Made by a program: the position numbers and the translations under genes
Shown: positions 8,341-17,629 of the stretch, piece after piece
How positions within the stretch are numbered: position 1 is the stretch's first letter
Layout: every line of letters starts with the position of its first letter
The notes under the pieces: model-generated
Told to the model about the DNA's origin: nothing
Database searches by the model: none
The model's input: only the letters and a program-made list of their open reading frames with translations
From: Desulfosporosinus sp. OT
Lineage (GTDB): Bacteria > Bacillota > Desulfitobacteriia > Desulfitobacteriales > Desulfitobacteriaceae
Reading direction: 5' to 3'
DNA: 64,000 bases
NCBI RefSeq assembly: GCF_000224515.1
Contig: NZ_AGAF01000085.1
Span: 1 to 64,000, forward strand

Positions 8341-8643
8341 AGTTATCTATTGGAACTTAATAATGTAGGCAAAGATGTGAAATATAATATCATGCCCATA
8401 GCATATCTGGCAGCGCAGGATTCGCAACTTGATTGGTTTGATGGGAATTTGTTCCGCGGAATACCATTGTACGGGGCAGGTTGCGAACATATGTAAGGTC
8501 ATTTATTGAGTTGCAGTGTTGGCTTGAGGCCAAATTATGTAGTCTCTTTGCTTAAATAGTAAAAAGGAGTCCTAGCAGGTACATACCGGATGAAGGGCCC
8601 CATTTTTCTTCTTCTTTGATGCTCAAATTTTCTGACTTTCCAC

Positions 8644-8746
8644 TTGAAAAGAAATTTATTATAGATTATAATGAGCATAAACAGTTAATAATGAGCAAAA
8701 ACAATCAAAGAAAATAGCATTATCAGTCAAGAAACGAGCAAAGACA
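8644..8746 (+). promoter_or_regulatory. fru operon promoter with DeoR-type operator repeats
   Basis: TTGAAA (8644-8649) and TATAAT (8667-8672) are separated by 17 bases. Three direct repeats follow: TGAGCATAAACA at 8672, TGAGCAAAAACA at 8692 and CGAGCAAAGACA at 8735. The first overlaps the -10 end, as expected for a repressor site. Direct repeats of this kind are typical operators of DeoR-family FruR proteins, so autoregulation by the adjacent fruR, relieved by fructose 1-phosphate, is likely. Confidence 0.8.
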
Positions 8747-8775
8747 ATAATTTGACCAATGAGGAAGGTAAGAGT

Positions 8776-9531
8776 ATGTTTGCTGAAGAGCGCAAAGCGG
8801 AGATTTTGCAACTAATGGAATCCGGTAAACCTGTCAAAGTGGGAGATTTGAGCCAAAGATTTGAAGTTTCCGAATCGACAATACGCCGGGATTTGCAGGA
8901 ACTAGAAAATGCCAGGTTGATTCAAAGGACTCACGGAGGGGCTATATCTGTTCAATCTAGTTTTGAGTTGAGCTATCAGGAAAAAGAAATCCGTTTTTAT
9001 GATGAAAAACAAAAAATTGCCAAAGCAGCGGTTGACATGGTGAAGGATGGAGAAACGGTTTTTTTGGATACCGGTACAACCACCCTGCAAATAGCTTTTG
9101 CTTTACGGGGGAAATCTATTACGGTTGCAACTAATAGTATGGATATCGCTCAAGTGTTTGCTGAGGATCCCCAAGTTGAAGTGATTGTCTTGGGGGGGAG
9201 CTTAAGGAAAAGTATTCGTTCTCTAGTGGGCTTCTTAACGAATGAAATGTTGGCGAAACTTCATTTTGACAAAGTATTTCTTGCCGCCAATGCTGTTGAC
9301 TCCGATCTCGGGGTAACGACTCCTAATCTTATTGAAGCTGAAACCAAAAGACACATGGTAAAGGCGGGTAAAGAGGTTATTTTGGTGGTGGATCACTCGA
9401 AACTCTGGGAAAAAGCGATGTGTCAAATTTGTAGTCTAAGTGAGATTAATTTACTACTGACCGATGATGGCCTAGATGAAGCGAACGTAAAAAGGTTAAG
9501 TCAATATGTGCAAGTACGAATTGCTGAATAA
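8776..9531 (+). CDS. fruR: DeoR-family repressor of the fructose operon
   Basis: 251 residues. The N-terminal winged helix-turn-helix has the DeoR signature (RFEVSESTIRRDLQELE, about residues 28-44), followed by the effector-binding sugar-phosphate domain, with DTGTTT near residue 95 and VVDHSKL near 205. Start ATG 8776 is chosen because GAGGAAGG lies seven bases upstream; TTG 8752 would add eight residues without a site. It is first in an apparent operon with fruK, IIA and IIBC, and the operator repeats lie directly ahead. Family knowledge and context support fructose 1-phosphate as the inducer. Confidence 0.88.
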   Translation: MFAEERKAEILQLMESGKPVKVGDLSQRFEVSESTIRRDLQELENARLIQRTHGGAISVQSSFELSYQEKEIRFYDEKQKIAKAAVDMVKDGETVFLDTGTTTLQIAFALRGKSITVATNSMDIAQVFAEDPQVEVIVLGGSLRKSIRSLVGFLTNEMLAKLHFDKVFLAANAVDSDLGVTTPNLIEAETKRHMVKAGKEVILVVDHSKLWEKAMCQICSLSEINLLLTDDGLDEANVKRLSQYVQVRIAE

Positions 9532-9601
9532 TAAGTACGGGAACGAGAAGTGTGTTGATAATTTTAGAAGAACTTTATTTCAGAGCTGAAGGGATGTACT
9601 C

Positions 9602-10558
9602 ATGAATAAGCAAAAACGAGCGAAGATTGTCACGATGACTCTCAATCCTGCAGTTGATCAAACCCTCTATTTCGCACAATTCCATGTCGGGCAGGTTAAT
9701 AGGGTAGGCAGAGAACGCTTAGATCCTGCGGGCAAGGGAATTAATGTTGCCAAGGTCATTAATAGTTTGGGCCAGGACGTAGCCGTGAGCGGTTTCTTAG
9801 GTCGAGAAAATGCTAATATTTTTGAGCATTATTTTCAAGCTCAAGCCATTGCTAATCATTTTATTAAAGTCAATGGGGCTACTAGGGTGAACACTAAAAT
9901 TGTCGATGAGGCTAGTGGGCAGGTCAGCGAGATTAATTTCCCGGGTATTCACTATGGTCCTTCGGATTTACACGAACTAAAAAACGTCATTATGCAGTTA
10001 GCAGAAGAATCGAAGCTTTTTGTTCTCTCGGGGAGCTTGCCTGGAGAAGCACCACTGGATATATACCGAGAGTTTACGGAAATTCTAAAGAGTTATGATT
10101 GCAAGGTCTTTCTGGATACCAGCGGAGGCGCTTTGGCCGAGGGCATCAAAGCAAAACCCTATGCCATTAAACCCAATCTAGATGAATTAAAGCAGTTAAT
10201 GGGGCATTCCATGGACCAGGTGAACGATGTGTTGAACGCGGTTGAGACGTTAATTTCTGGAGGGATTGCTAAGGTCGTAATTTCGCTGGGTAGTAAAGGG
10301 GCGTTGATTGCTGACAGAACCCAACGTTTGTTAGTTCACCCCCCCGATGTTAAGGTGAGTAGTACTGTAGGGGCTGGGGATGCTATGGTAGCGGGGTTTG
10401 TCTATGGAGAAGCTCAAGGAATGTCGCTAGTTGAACAGGCCCGGTGGGCCACAGCGGTTGCAGCTGCCTCTGTAGCCCAACCAGGAACCCAAGCTGGCAA
10501 ACTCAACGACGTGGAAAAACTTTTGCCCAACGTAATAATTGAAGAAATGAGGGTGTAA
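9602..10558 (+). CDS. fruK: 1-phosphofructokinase
   Basis: 318 residues of the PfkB kinase family. It phosphorylates fructose 1-phosphate (made by the PTS) to fructose 1,6-bisphosphate. The N-terminal substrate motif TLNPAVDQTLYF, the GKGINVAKVI glycine motif (about residue 45) and the C-terminal anion-hole motif VGAGDAMVAGF (catalytic Asp about residue 260) are intact. Its product feeds the aldolase encoded at 15692. The IIA gene starts three bases after the stop, so the two are probably cotranslated. Confidence 0.93.
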   Translation: MNKQKRAKIVTMTLNPAVDQTLYFAQFHVGQVNRVGRERLDPAGKGINVAKVINSLGQDVAVSGFLGRENANIFEHYFQAQAIANHFIKVNGATRVNTKIVDEASGQVSEINFPGIHYGPSDLHELKNVIMQLAEESKLFVLSGSLPGEAPLDIYREFTEILKSYDCKVFLDTSGGALAEGIKAKPYAIKPNLDELKQLMGHSMDQVNDVLNAVETLISGGIAKVVISLGSKGALIADRTQRLLVHPPDVKVSSTVGAGDAMVAGFVYGEAQGMSLVEQARWATAVAAASVAQPGTQAGKLNDVEKLLPNVIIEEMRV

Positions 10559-10561
10559 CAG

Positions 10562-11017
10562 ATGAAAATTACAGAACTATTAGCGGATGATTCAATTCTA
10601 TTAGGGCTTAAGGCGGAGACTAAGGAAGAGGTTTGGGGAACTCTGGCTCACGGCTTTCAGGAAATCGGCGCAGTTCATAATGTAGAGCAGTATTTGGCGG
10701 ACGTGGCTATAAGGGAAACAAAGGGAACGACGGGAGTTGGGTTTGGCGTAGCTATTCCTCATGCTAAATCGGAAGGGGTTACAAGGCCCGCCTTGGCAAT
10801 GGCTCGTCTGGAAAAGGGAATCGATGTTCAGTCTCTGGATGGTTCCCAAGCGGACCTCTTCTTCCTCATTGCGGCCCCTATCCAAGGAGAGGACATTCAC
10901 CTGCACGCTCTGTCGAAATTGGCCAGGTTGCTCATCCATGGTTCATTTCTAGAGTCACTCAGAAGCGCTAAAACCCCAGCTGAAGTCAAAAGTGCGATAG
11001 AAGCACACGAGAACTAA
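10562..11017 (+). CDS. PTS fructose-type EIIA component
   Basis: 151 residues, a stand-alone EIIA of the fructose/mannitol class. The phosphorylated histidine is in GVAIPHAKSEGV (about residue 66). It accepts phosphate from HPr and passes it to the B domain of the next protein. In many bacteria this domain is fused to FruA or FruB; here it is separate. The gene sits between fruK and the IIBC gene with very short gaps, as part of the fru operon. Confidence 0.92.
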   Translation: MKITELLADDSILLGLKAETKEEVWGTLAHGFQEIGAVHNVEQYLADVAIRETKGTTGVGFGVAIPHAKSEGVTRPALAMARLEKGIDVQSLDGSQADLFFLIAAPIQGEDIHLHALSKLARLLIHGSFLESLRSAKTPAEVKSAIEAHEN

Positions 11018-11084
11018 ATTTGAAAAATACCGGATTTCATTGATGTTCTGAAGTCTATATTGCAAAAGAGGAGAGGGAATTGGT

Positions 11085-12452
11085 ATGAAATTTGTAGCTA
11101 TAACATCTTGTCCTACAGGTATCGCCCATACCTATATGGCCGCTGAAGCGCTTCAAGTGGCAGCTAAGGAAATGGGCCATGAGATTAAAGTCGAGACCCA
11201 AGGGTCAGTCGGTGCGGAGAACGTCATTACTCAAGAGGATTTAGCTCAAGCCAAGGCTGTCATTATTGCTGCAGACACGTCGATTGACAAGAGCCGGTTT
11301 GCTGGAATGGCGATGATTGAAGTTTCAACCAAGGATGCGATCAAAGACGCTAAAGGTTTGCTTACCCAGGCTGCTAATGCTCAAACAAGTTCCATTAGCC
11401 CGAATCAAGTGACTCAGGTTAAACCCGAGGGAAAGAAGTCCAGAACAGGGGTCTACAAACATCTGATGACGGGCGTGTCCTTTATGATACCGTTCGTGGT
11501 GGCAGGGGGTCTGCTGATTGCTTTAGGTTTTGCCATTGGTGGTATTTATGTTTTTAAAGTTCCAGGAAGCTTGGGAGAAACGTTATTCTCTGCTGGTAAA
11601 GCCGCTTTTGCGTTGATGATCCCAGTATTAGGTGCCTATATTTCATTTTCGATTGCAGACAGGCCCGGTATTGTACCAGGTATGATTGGTGGGTATATTG
11701 CAGGGGCTAATGGATCCGGATTCTTAGGCGCAATGGTTGCCGGTTTTGCGGCTGGTTATATCGTTTTAGGAATTAAAAAGTATATCAAGCTGCCCAAATC
11801 CTTACAAGGTTTAATGCCAGTCCTTATTATCCCAGTGCTTTCAACGGCTATCATGGGACTACTGATGGTTTATGTGATTGGTAAACCTATGACTTTATTT
11901 AACACGTCTTTAGCAGCCTGGCTAACGTCTTTAAGCGGTACAAATGCTGCTTTACTGGGAATTATTTTGGGTGCTATGATGGCCTTCGATATGGGTGGTC
12001 CGGTCAATAAAGCCGCTTACACGTTCGGAGCCGCTACTGTAGCTAGTGGTAACCCATCCGCCATCATGGCTGCTGTTATGATAGCAGGAATGGTACCTCC
12101 TTTAGGTATAGCTCTTTCTACTCTCCTTGCTAAGAATAAATATACTTTAGAAGAAATAGAAGCGGGCAAGGCTAACTGGGCACTGGGTTTATCCTTTATC
12201 ACAGAAGGCGCAATCCCCTTCGCTGTGGCAGATCCTTTGCGAGTTATACCGTCCATCATGGTTGGTTCAGCATTAGCTGGGGGTATATCGATGGCCTTTG
12301 GAAGTACCATTATCGTACCTCATGGTGGAATATGGGTCTTAGCGATACCTCATGTTGTGAGCAACTTAGTTCCCTATATTGTGGCTCTGATAGCCGGAAC
12401 ACTTGTATCAGCTTTAATCCTTTCAGCCATTAAAAAACCAATCGAACAGTGA
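11085..12452 (+). CDS. fruA: PTS fructose EIIBC permease
   Basis: 455 residues. The B domain (residues 1-100) starts AITSCPTGIAHTYMAAEAL with the phospho-cysteine at residue 9. An alanine/serine-rich linker leads to the C domain (from about 120), a hydrophobic channel of eight or more membrane segments with the conserved GGPVNKAAYTFG motif (about 303). It imports fructose and phosphorylates it to fructose 1-phosphate at the membrane. A GAGAGGG site precedes the ATG. With the separate EIIA gene this completes the fructose-specific PTS. Confidence 0.93.
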   Translation: MKFVAITSCPTGIAHTYMAAEALQVAAKEMGHEIKVETQGSVGAENVITQEDLAQAKAVIIAADTSIDKSRFAGMAMIEVSTKDAIKDAKGLLTQAANAQTSSISPNQVTQVKPEGKKSRTGVYKHLMTGVSFMIPFVVAGGLLIALGFAIGGIYVFKVPGSLGETLFSAGKAAFALMIPVLGAYISFSIADRPGIVPGMIGGYIAGANGSGFLGAMVAGFAAGYIVLGIKKYIKLPKSLQGLMPVLIIPVLSTAIMGLLMVYVIGKPMTLFNTSLAAWLTSLSGTNAALLGIILGAMMAFDMGGPVNKAAYTFGAATVASGNPSAIMAAVMIAGMVPPLGIALSTLLAKNKYTLEEIEAGKANWALGLSFITEGAIPFAVADPLRVIPSIMVGSALAGGISMAFGSTIIVPHGGIWVLAIPHVVSNLVPYIVALIAGTLVSALILSAIKKPIEQ

Positions 12453-12491
12453 GTTCAGTCAGCTTAGCTAATAGAGCAGGGAGGAATTGCA

Positions 12492-12761
12492 TTGATTACC
12501 AAAGATATTACGATTACGAATAGTTCAGGGCTTCATGCCAGGCCGGCTTCTTTGTGGGTACAGATGGCAAGCCGATATAAAAGTAGTATTAAAATCAAGT
12601 CGAATGATTCCGAAGTCGATGGTAAAAGTATTTTAGGGATTCTTTCGTTGGGGTTAGCCTCTGGCAGTCAATTTCAATTGATTGTGGACGGCGCAGATGA
12701 ACAGGAAGCGGCTGAGAACTTGGAAGGTCTCGTTAATAATTTAGAAAACCAGGGTGAGTAA
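12492..12761 (+). CDS. ptsH: HPr phosphocarrier protein
   Basis: 89 residues from TTG 12492 behind GGGAGG. The EI-phosphorylated His is in SGLHARPAS (residue 15), and the regulatory Ser for HPr kinase is in DGKSILGILSLG (residue 47). HPr relays phosphate from Enzyme I to EIIA, and in its Ser-phosphorylated form acts with CcpA in catabolite repression. The gene is followed at once by ptsI and shortly by hprK, so all three HPr-acting partners are encoded together. Confidence 0.93.
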   Translation: MITKDITITNSSGLHARPASLWVQMASRYKSSIKIKSNDSEVDGKSILGILSLGLASGSQFQLIVDGADEQEAAENLEGLVNNLENQGE

Positions 12762-12762
12762 A

Positions 12763-14469
12763 ATGGATAGTAATGAAAACGAATGGTATGGTCTAGGGGT
12801 ATCTTCGGGTCGAGCCGCGGGCGAGATCTGGCTTCTGCAGGGCTTTGCGCCAGATCTGCTCCGTGAGCAGGTGGGGGAGGTCAATGCGGAACAAGAATTG
12901 GAACGTATACAAAAAGCCATTGAACTCACTAACCAGCGATTAATCGAATATGAGCAACAAGTTCGAGCGGAAAAAGGGGAAGAATTTGCTCAGATCTTTA
13001 TTGCTCATCAACTGTTGCTCACGGATCCTGCCTTTGTGGGTGAGGCACAAAAACGCATTAACTCTCAACATTTACGTGCCGAGCAAGCATTGAAAGACGT
13101 AGCGGCGGAAGCGATTCAGATGTTGAAAAGTATCCCTGACCCATACTTTCAGGAACGCGCAGTGGATGTAAAAGATGTGCTGGAACAGCTCTTGCAAAAT
13201 CTGCTTGGTCCTCAAGGGTCTGGGGCGGCCTCTTTTCCGGTAGTGGGAAATTGGATCGTCATGGCTGAGGAACTGACTCCGGCTCAAACTATTGCTTTGC
13301 CTAAGGATCGAGTACTAGGATTTATCGTGCGCAAAGGCGGGAAAACCTCGCATGCTGCAATTCTAGCTCGGACTTACGGGATTCCGGCGGTGACGGGTGT
13401 TGATAGTGCTTGGGAGGAATTGAGCAACTTAAAGTGGGCCGAATTGGACGGGGATGAAGGTTGGGTGAAGCGATCTCCAGAGGGGATTACCACTACTAAC
13501 CGTAATGATTTGGTTGATGAGGAACAAGACGGTCCGACTGGAGCTATATTTGGGAACATGGTTCTGGCCGCCAATGTTGGAAGTCCAGTTGATTTACCAC
13601 TGCTGCAGAAGTATAAAGCGCACGGCGTAGGGCTTTACCGAACAGAATTCTTATTTATGGGAGATCAACTTCCTTCGGAGGAAGAGCAAGTAGAGGCTTA
13701 CAGCAAAGTGATTGCAGCCTGTACCCCTCATCTCACCGTCATTAGAACGTTGGATATTGGTGGGGATAAAAAAGCACCTGCTTTAATGCTCCCTGAAGAA
13801 CAGAACCCCTTCTTAGGTGTTCGGGCCTTGCGGCTGTGCTTGCGCAGACCAGAAATTTTTCGGGTCCAGCTCCGGGCGATCTGGCGAGCTTCCACGGCGG
13901 GACCAACTGCCGTGATGTTCCCTATGATCGCAACGTTCGAAGAATTGGTACAGGCCAAGGAACTGCTATTTGTAGCCCGAGATGAAGTGGTGCGGGAAGG
14001 ATACCCCGTGGGAGAACTTCAAGTAGGCATGATGATCGAAATTCCGGCTGCCGCCTGGAATGCTAAGAGATTGGCTTCGGAAGTGGATTTCTTTAGTATC
14101 GGGACGAACGATTTGACTCAGTATATGTTGGCGGTAGACCGTGAAAATAATGAACTGGCTGATTTATATCAACCTCATCACCCAGCGGTCTTAGGTATGA
14201 TTGCCCGGGTGAGCCAAGCCGCAGAGAAGGCCGGCATATGGGTAGGCATATGCGGTGAGGCTGGAGGGGACAGCTTATTGGCACCTTTCTTTGCGGCTTT
14301 AGGAATCGAGGAACTCAGTATGGCGCCAGGCTCGTTACCTAAAGTTCGCCAAGTACTGAGCAAGTTGACGTTTGAGGGTGTGAACAAACAGAAGTTTATA
14401 GAACGTATTCTAGAGTGTGGTACTGCAGCTGAGGTTTTAGAGCAATTGAGGCAATACGAGGATAGATGA
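12763..14469 (+). CDS. ptsI: PTS Enzyme I (phosphoenolpyruvate-protein phosphotransferase)
   Basis: 568 residues, the usual length. The phospho-histidine is in GGKTSHAAILART (about residue 192). The C-terminal PEP-binding barrel has FSIGTNDLTQYMLAVDR (about 450) and the catalytic Cys in GICGEAGGD (about 502). It takes phosphate from PEP and passes it to HPr. ATG 12763 is preferred because AGGGTGAG lies five bases upstream; GTG 12754, overlapping ptsH, has no such site. It overlaps or abuts ptsH. Confidence 0.93.
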   Translation: MDSNENEWYGLGVSSGRAAGEIWLLQGFAPDLLREQVGEVNAEQELERIQKAIELTNQRLIEYEQQVRAEKGEEFAQIFIAHQLLLTDPAFVGEAQKRINSQHLRAEQALKDVAAEAIQMLKSIPDPYFQERAVDVKDVLEQLLQNLLGPQGSGAASFPVVGNWIVMAEELTPAQTIALPKDRVLGFIVRKGGKTSHAAILARTYGIPAVTGVDSAWEELSNLKWAELDGDEGWVKRSPEGITTTNRNDLVDEEQDGPTGAIFGNMVLAANVGSPVDLPLLQKYKAHGVGLYRTEFLFMGDQLPSEEEQVEAYSKVIAACTPHLTVIRTLDIGGDKKAPALMLPEEQNPFLGVRALRLCLRRPEIFRVQLRAIWRASTAGPTAVMFPMIATFEELVQAKELLFVARDEVVREGYPVGELQVGMMIEIPAAAWNAKRLASEVDFFSIGTNDLTQYMLAVDRENNELADLYQPHHPAVLGMIARVSQAAEKAGIWVGICGEAGGDSLLAPFFAALGIEELSMAPGSLPKVRQVLSKLTFEGVNKQKFIERILECGTAAEVLEQLRQYEDR

Positions 14470-14564
14470 AACGGGTGGACAGGTCCTCTACAAGGGGTTT
14501 CCGCACATGTCCTTATTACTTTTCAGATATTGAACGTATAAGAACGAATAAGGAATTGATACTG

Positions 14565-14603
14565 ATACCCCCCTTAGAACCAGTGTGGATCATAGGGGGG
14601 TAT
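14565..14603 (+). terminator. GC-rich hairpin between ptsI and hprK
   Basis: ATACCCCCCT pairs perfectly with AGGGGGGTAT across a 19-base loop. No T run follows, so it may be a processing or attenuation structure that lowers hprK expression rather than a true terminator. Confidence 0.5.
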
Positions 14604-14642
14604 TGAAACGAGACGCCCCCATTTCAGAAAGAAGGTGTACAA

Positions 14643-15521
14643 ATGCTGATGGTAAGCCAATTAGTTGAGGAATTTAAATTGGAGGTTATAACAGGGCATG
14701 GGGGATTAAGTAAAGAAATTTCGGACTATAGTTTGAAACGTCCGAGTGCCGAATTGGTGGGATTCTTAACGCATTTGACACCCAAGCGAATTCAAGTGTA
14801 TGGTCGAACGGAGTTAGGACTCATCCAGCAATTCGAAGAGTCCGTACGACGCGAGCATCTTGCCCAAGTCATGGTTGCAGAAGTCCCCTGTGTGATTATT
14901 ACGCGGGATTTAACGATCCCCTTAGAGTTTATCGAATTAGCTGCTGAGCGGAAGATTCCTCTCTTGAAAACCCACCGATCGACGACCCAACTCTTTTATT
15001 TGTTAATCCGCTATCTCACGAATCAGTTAGCACCAAGCACACTTGTACACGGTGTCCTTGTGGATGTATACGGAGTGGGGGTATTAATTACAGGTGAGAG
15101 CGGAATCGGGAAAAGTGAGGCAGCTTTAGAATTAATCAAAAGCGGGCATTTGTTGGTTGCCGATGATGCCGTGGAAGTTCGTCGGGTTGATGAAGAAAGT
15201 TTACGGGGCACTGCTCCAATTCGGATTCAACATCTACTGGAGGTGCGCGGTTTAGGAATTCTTGATGTGACGACGTTGTTTGGAACAGGTACCGTACGGG
15301 ATGAAAAAGATATCCAGTTTATTGTTCACATGGAAGAATGGCAGCAAGAAAAAGTTTACGATCGTTTAGGGATTGATCCACCTCAAACACGGCAAATCTT
15401 AGGGATCTCCATTCCGGAGATCACCGTTCCGGTTCGTCCGGGACGTAATCTGGGGACGATTATTGAAGTCGCAGTTATGCAAAATAGACTTAGGTCGGTA
15501 TTTCATAATCAACGTGTCTAA
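14643..15521 (+). CDS. hprK: HPr kinase/phosphorylase (copy 1)
   Basis: 292 residues. The N-terminal regulatory domain (about 1-125) is followed by the kinase domain with Walker A GESGIGKSE (about residue 153) and the HprK signature near 199-208 (LEVRGLGILDV). The C-terminal part (GISIPEITVPVRPGRN) is the second catalytic region. It phosphorylates HPr on Ser46/47 when glycolytic intermediates are abundant and reverses this otherwise. AAGAAGGTG precedes the start. A close paralog lies at 56911-57807 on the other strand. Confidence 0.92.
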   Translation: MLMVSQLVEEFKLEVITGHGGLSKEISDYSLKRPSAELVGFLTHLTPKRIQVYGRTELGLIQQFEESVRREHLAQVMVAEVPCVIITRDLTIPLEFIELAAERKIPLLKTHRSTTQLFYLLIRYLTNQLAPSTLVHGVLVDVYGVGVLITGESGIGKSEAALELIKSGHLLVADDAVEVRRVDEESLRGTAPIRIQHLLEVRGLGILDVTTLFGTGTVRDEKDIQFIVHMEEWQQEKVYDRLGIDPPQTRQILGISIPEITVPVRPGRNLGTIIEVAVMQNRLRSVFHNQRV

Positions 15522-15691
15522 AAATGCCCTGCATCCTTCATTTAATAAGGTGTGTATGATTTAGCCAATGAATTGGTAAACCTAAGAATTATATTCTAAA
15601 AATAGCTATATAAATCAATACAAGGGAGACACATACAAAACAGATTAAGAATGCCAGAAAACATTGGCTTATATGCGAAAGGATGTATGTA

Positions 15692-16546
15692 ATGACTTTA
15701 GTAGCTCTGAATAATATGTTGCGTGGGGCAAAGGAAAAAAAGTTTGCTGTCGGCCAGTTTAATATTAATAACTTGGAGTTTACCCAGGCCATTATCGAAG
15801 CCGCTGCCGAAGAACGGTCACCGGTAATCTTTGGTGTTTCTGAAGGTGCCCTGAAATATATGGGCTTGGAATTTACAGTTGCCCTGGCCAAGACAGCAGC
15901 CGATAACTATGCCATCCCTGTTGCCCTGCATTTAGATCATGGCAGTAGCTTTAACGTTGTTTTGGAATGTATCCGTGCCGGGTTCTCATCTGTGATGTTT
16001 GACGGCTCCCATCATCCGCTTGCTGAGAATATTGCTTTAACTAAAAAGATAGTAGAGGTAGCGCACATTATGGGGGTCTCCGTTGAAGGGGAACTGGGAA
16101 CAATCGGTGGGACAGAAGATGATTTATCCGTGACTGAAGAGGATGCAGCTTTTGCTAAACCGGAAGAAGCGGTCCGTTTCTGGGAAGAAACCCGTGTCGA
16201 TGCTTTAGCCCTTGCTGTCGGTACTGCGCATGGAGTTTATAAGGGAGAACCACGGATTCGTTTTGATATCATCGCAGAAGTAGCTGGCAAGATTGAAGCC
16301 CCCATCGTATTGCATGGCGGTTCAGGGGTGCCGGATGAATCCATTCGTAAGGCTATCAGTCATGGTGTTGGCAAAGTTAATGTAAACACGGAGAATCAAA
16401 TAGCGAGTACAGAAACCATTCGTAAGATACTTGCTGCAAAACCCGATCTGATCGATCCGCGGAAATACTTAGGTCCAGGTCGGGATGCGATAAAGGACGT
16501 TGTAAAGACCAAAATCCGTCTCTTTGGCAGTCATAATCAAGCTTAA
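15692..16546 (+). CDS. fba: Class II fructose-1,6-bisphosphate aldolase
   Basis: 284 residues. The zinc-site histidines lie in HLDHGSS (about residue 80) and DGSHHPLAENI (about 105), with further conserved residues in GTAHGVYKGEP and HGGSGVPDE. It splits fructose 1,6-bisphosphate, the product of FruK, into triose phosphates. ATG 15692 is chosen because AAAGGA lies at a normal distance; ATG 15683 would overlap that site. Placed after hprK, it links fructose uptake directly to lower glycolysis. Confidence 0.92.
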   Translation: MTLVALNNMLRGAKEKKFAVGQFNINNLEFTQAIIEAAAEERSPVIFGVSEGALKYMGLEFTVALAKTAADNYAIPVALHLDHGSSFNVVLECIRAGFSSVMFDGSHHPLAENIALTKKIVEVAHIMGVSVEGELGTIGGTEDDLSVTEEDAAFAKPEEAVRFWEETRVDALALAVGTAHGVYKGEPRIRFDIIAEVAGKIEAPIVLHGGSGVPDESIRKAISHGVGKVNVNTENQIASTETIRKILAAKPDLIDPRKYLGPGRDAIKDVVKTKIRLFGSHNQA

Positions 16547-16571
16547 TGACCTTATAAAAATCTTATCATTT

Positions 16572-16596
16572 AAGGGCCAGGTTTTTCCTGGCCCTT
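16572..16596 (+). terminator. Hairpin after fba
   Basis: AAGGGCCAGG and CCTGGCCCTT form a perfect ten-base stem around TTTTT. No T run follows the stem, so termination may be incomplete. Confidence 0.65.
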
Positions 16597-16803
16597 GCCT
16601 CACAGTTAGTAACTTCCAGACTGGAGATTTCTGATGGGAATTCATAACTGATTGAATTCCTCCAATCTCTCCATATGTATCCAGAGATAATCCAGATCGC
16701 AAAATTAGTGACTCTAATGATAATATAAATCATTATTATTAACCATGTCTTCCAAGTAATACCCTCAGGTATAAATGCTTAAATCAAAAATATACTGTAT
16801 ATG

Positions 16804-17061
16804 TTAATCCTGATAGCTACGCCTTGAGAAAAGCCCGAGGTTAGTATCCCCGACATTGAGGTATTTAACGTCACCCTTTCTCACGTTCCCACAATGAGCT
16901 GTTGTTCTTGCGATAGCCTCCTTTAACCTCTTCGGAAATTTATCAGTACAATCCGCTGTTGAAGATACAAACGACAATTCCGCGTTAATTCTCTTTATTA
17001 TATCGGCCGTTGGTTTACTCATTTCGCTGATTACAGCCATAATAAAAAGAGCAAACGACAA
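16804..17061 (-). CDS. Hypothetical protein, doubtful
   Basis: An 85-residue frame with a short hydrophobic start (FALFIMAVI) and no recognised family. No ribosome site is seen ahead of the TTG start. The 680-base interval between fba and the DUF2294 gene holds nothing else recognised, so it is listed only as possible. Confidence 0.25.
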   Translation of the reverse strand: MSFALFIMAVISEMSKPTADIIKRINAELSFVSSTADCTDKFPKRLKEAIARTTAHCGNVRKGDVKYLNVGDTNLGLFSRRSYQD

Positions 17062-17231
17062 GAATGGTAACGATGATTAAGGTAGGGCGAACAATATAAG
17101 CGTAATTAAAATATAATGTTAGTAATATTTGAAAATATTAGTTAAATTGCTTGTGTCATGCAGGAAACAGATAAATTATGTCGAATGACATTGATATAAT
17201 TATTACAGATATTTTATGGGGGGACTACATC

Positions 17232-17585
17232 ATGGCTGAAACCCTCACAGAATTGAAACAAGCTGTAATGCGAATTTATAATTCTGTAAATCAGGAAATG
17301 TATGAGATTGGTGTTAAACGGTTGCGGGTTGATATCGTTGGCAAAAAGATTGTTATTTTGGCCGAACATCGTCGTCTGCCAGGTTTGCGGGCATTGGATC
17401 AGATTAATCGCTCAGTGACAAGAATGGCTGATGTAGCTTTGCTAGACTTAAATAAATTACGCCTTAAAACAATGGTGGAATCCGAGCTTAACTTAAAGGT
17501 TATTTCTGTACTTAAAGATTATGATCCAGAGCAAGAAATTGCTGCAACCGTGATCGTATTGCATGAACAATTATCTGATACCTAG
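17232..17585 (+). CDS. DUF2294 (MpsC-like) family protein
   Basis: 117 residues from ATG 17232 behind GGGGGG. The sequence fits the DUF2294 family: an N-terminal helix with a YNSVNQEMYEIGVKRLRVD region and a basic strand VGKKIVILAEHRR. Family members are small cytosolic proteins of Gram-positive bacteria, sometimes called MpsC and linked to sodium-dependent membrane-potential systems; that function is not shown here. The upstream in-frame ATG at 17178 lacks a ribosome site. It stands alone, ahead of a structured leader. Confidence 0.75.
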   Translation: MAETLTELKQAVMRIYNSVNQEMYEIGVKRLRVDIVGKKIVILAEHRRLPGLRALDQINRSVTRMADVALLDLNKLRLKTMVESELNLKVISVLKDYDPEQEIAATVIVLHEQLSDT

Positions 17586-17629
17586 CATGAGAAAAATGTA
17601 AATTATGTTTCTTGAAACATTGGCCCAAT

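Noticed and set aside
8206..8496. Separate phage gene after the methylase
   Set aside because: The frame overlaps the methylase relic at its start and its later part matches nothing; probably joined debris.
16804..17061. 85-codon frame as a firm gene
   Set aside because: No ribosome site and no family resemblance; kept only as a low-confidence entry.
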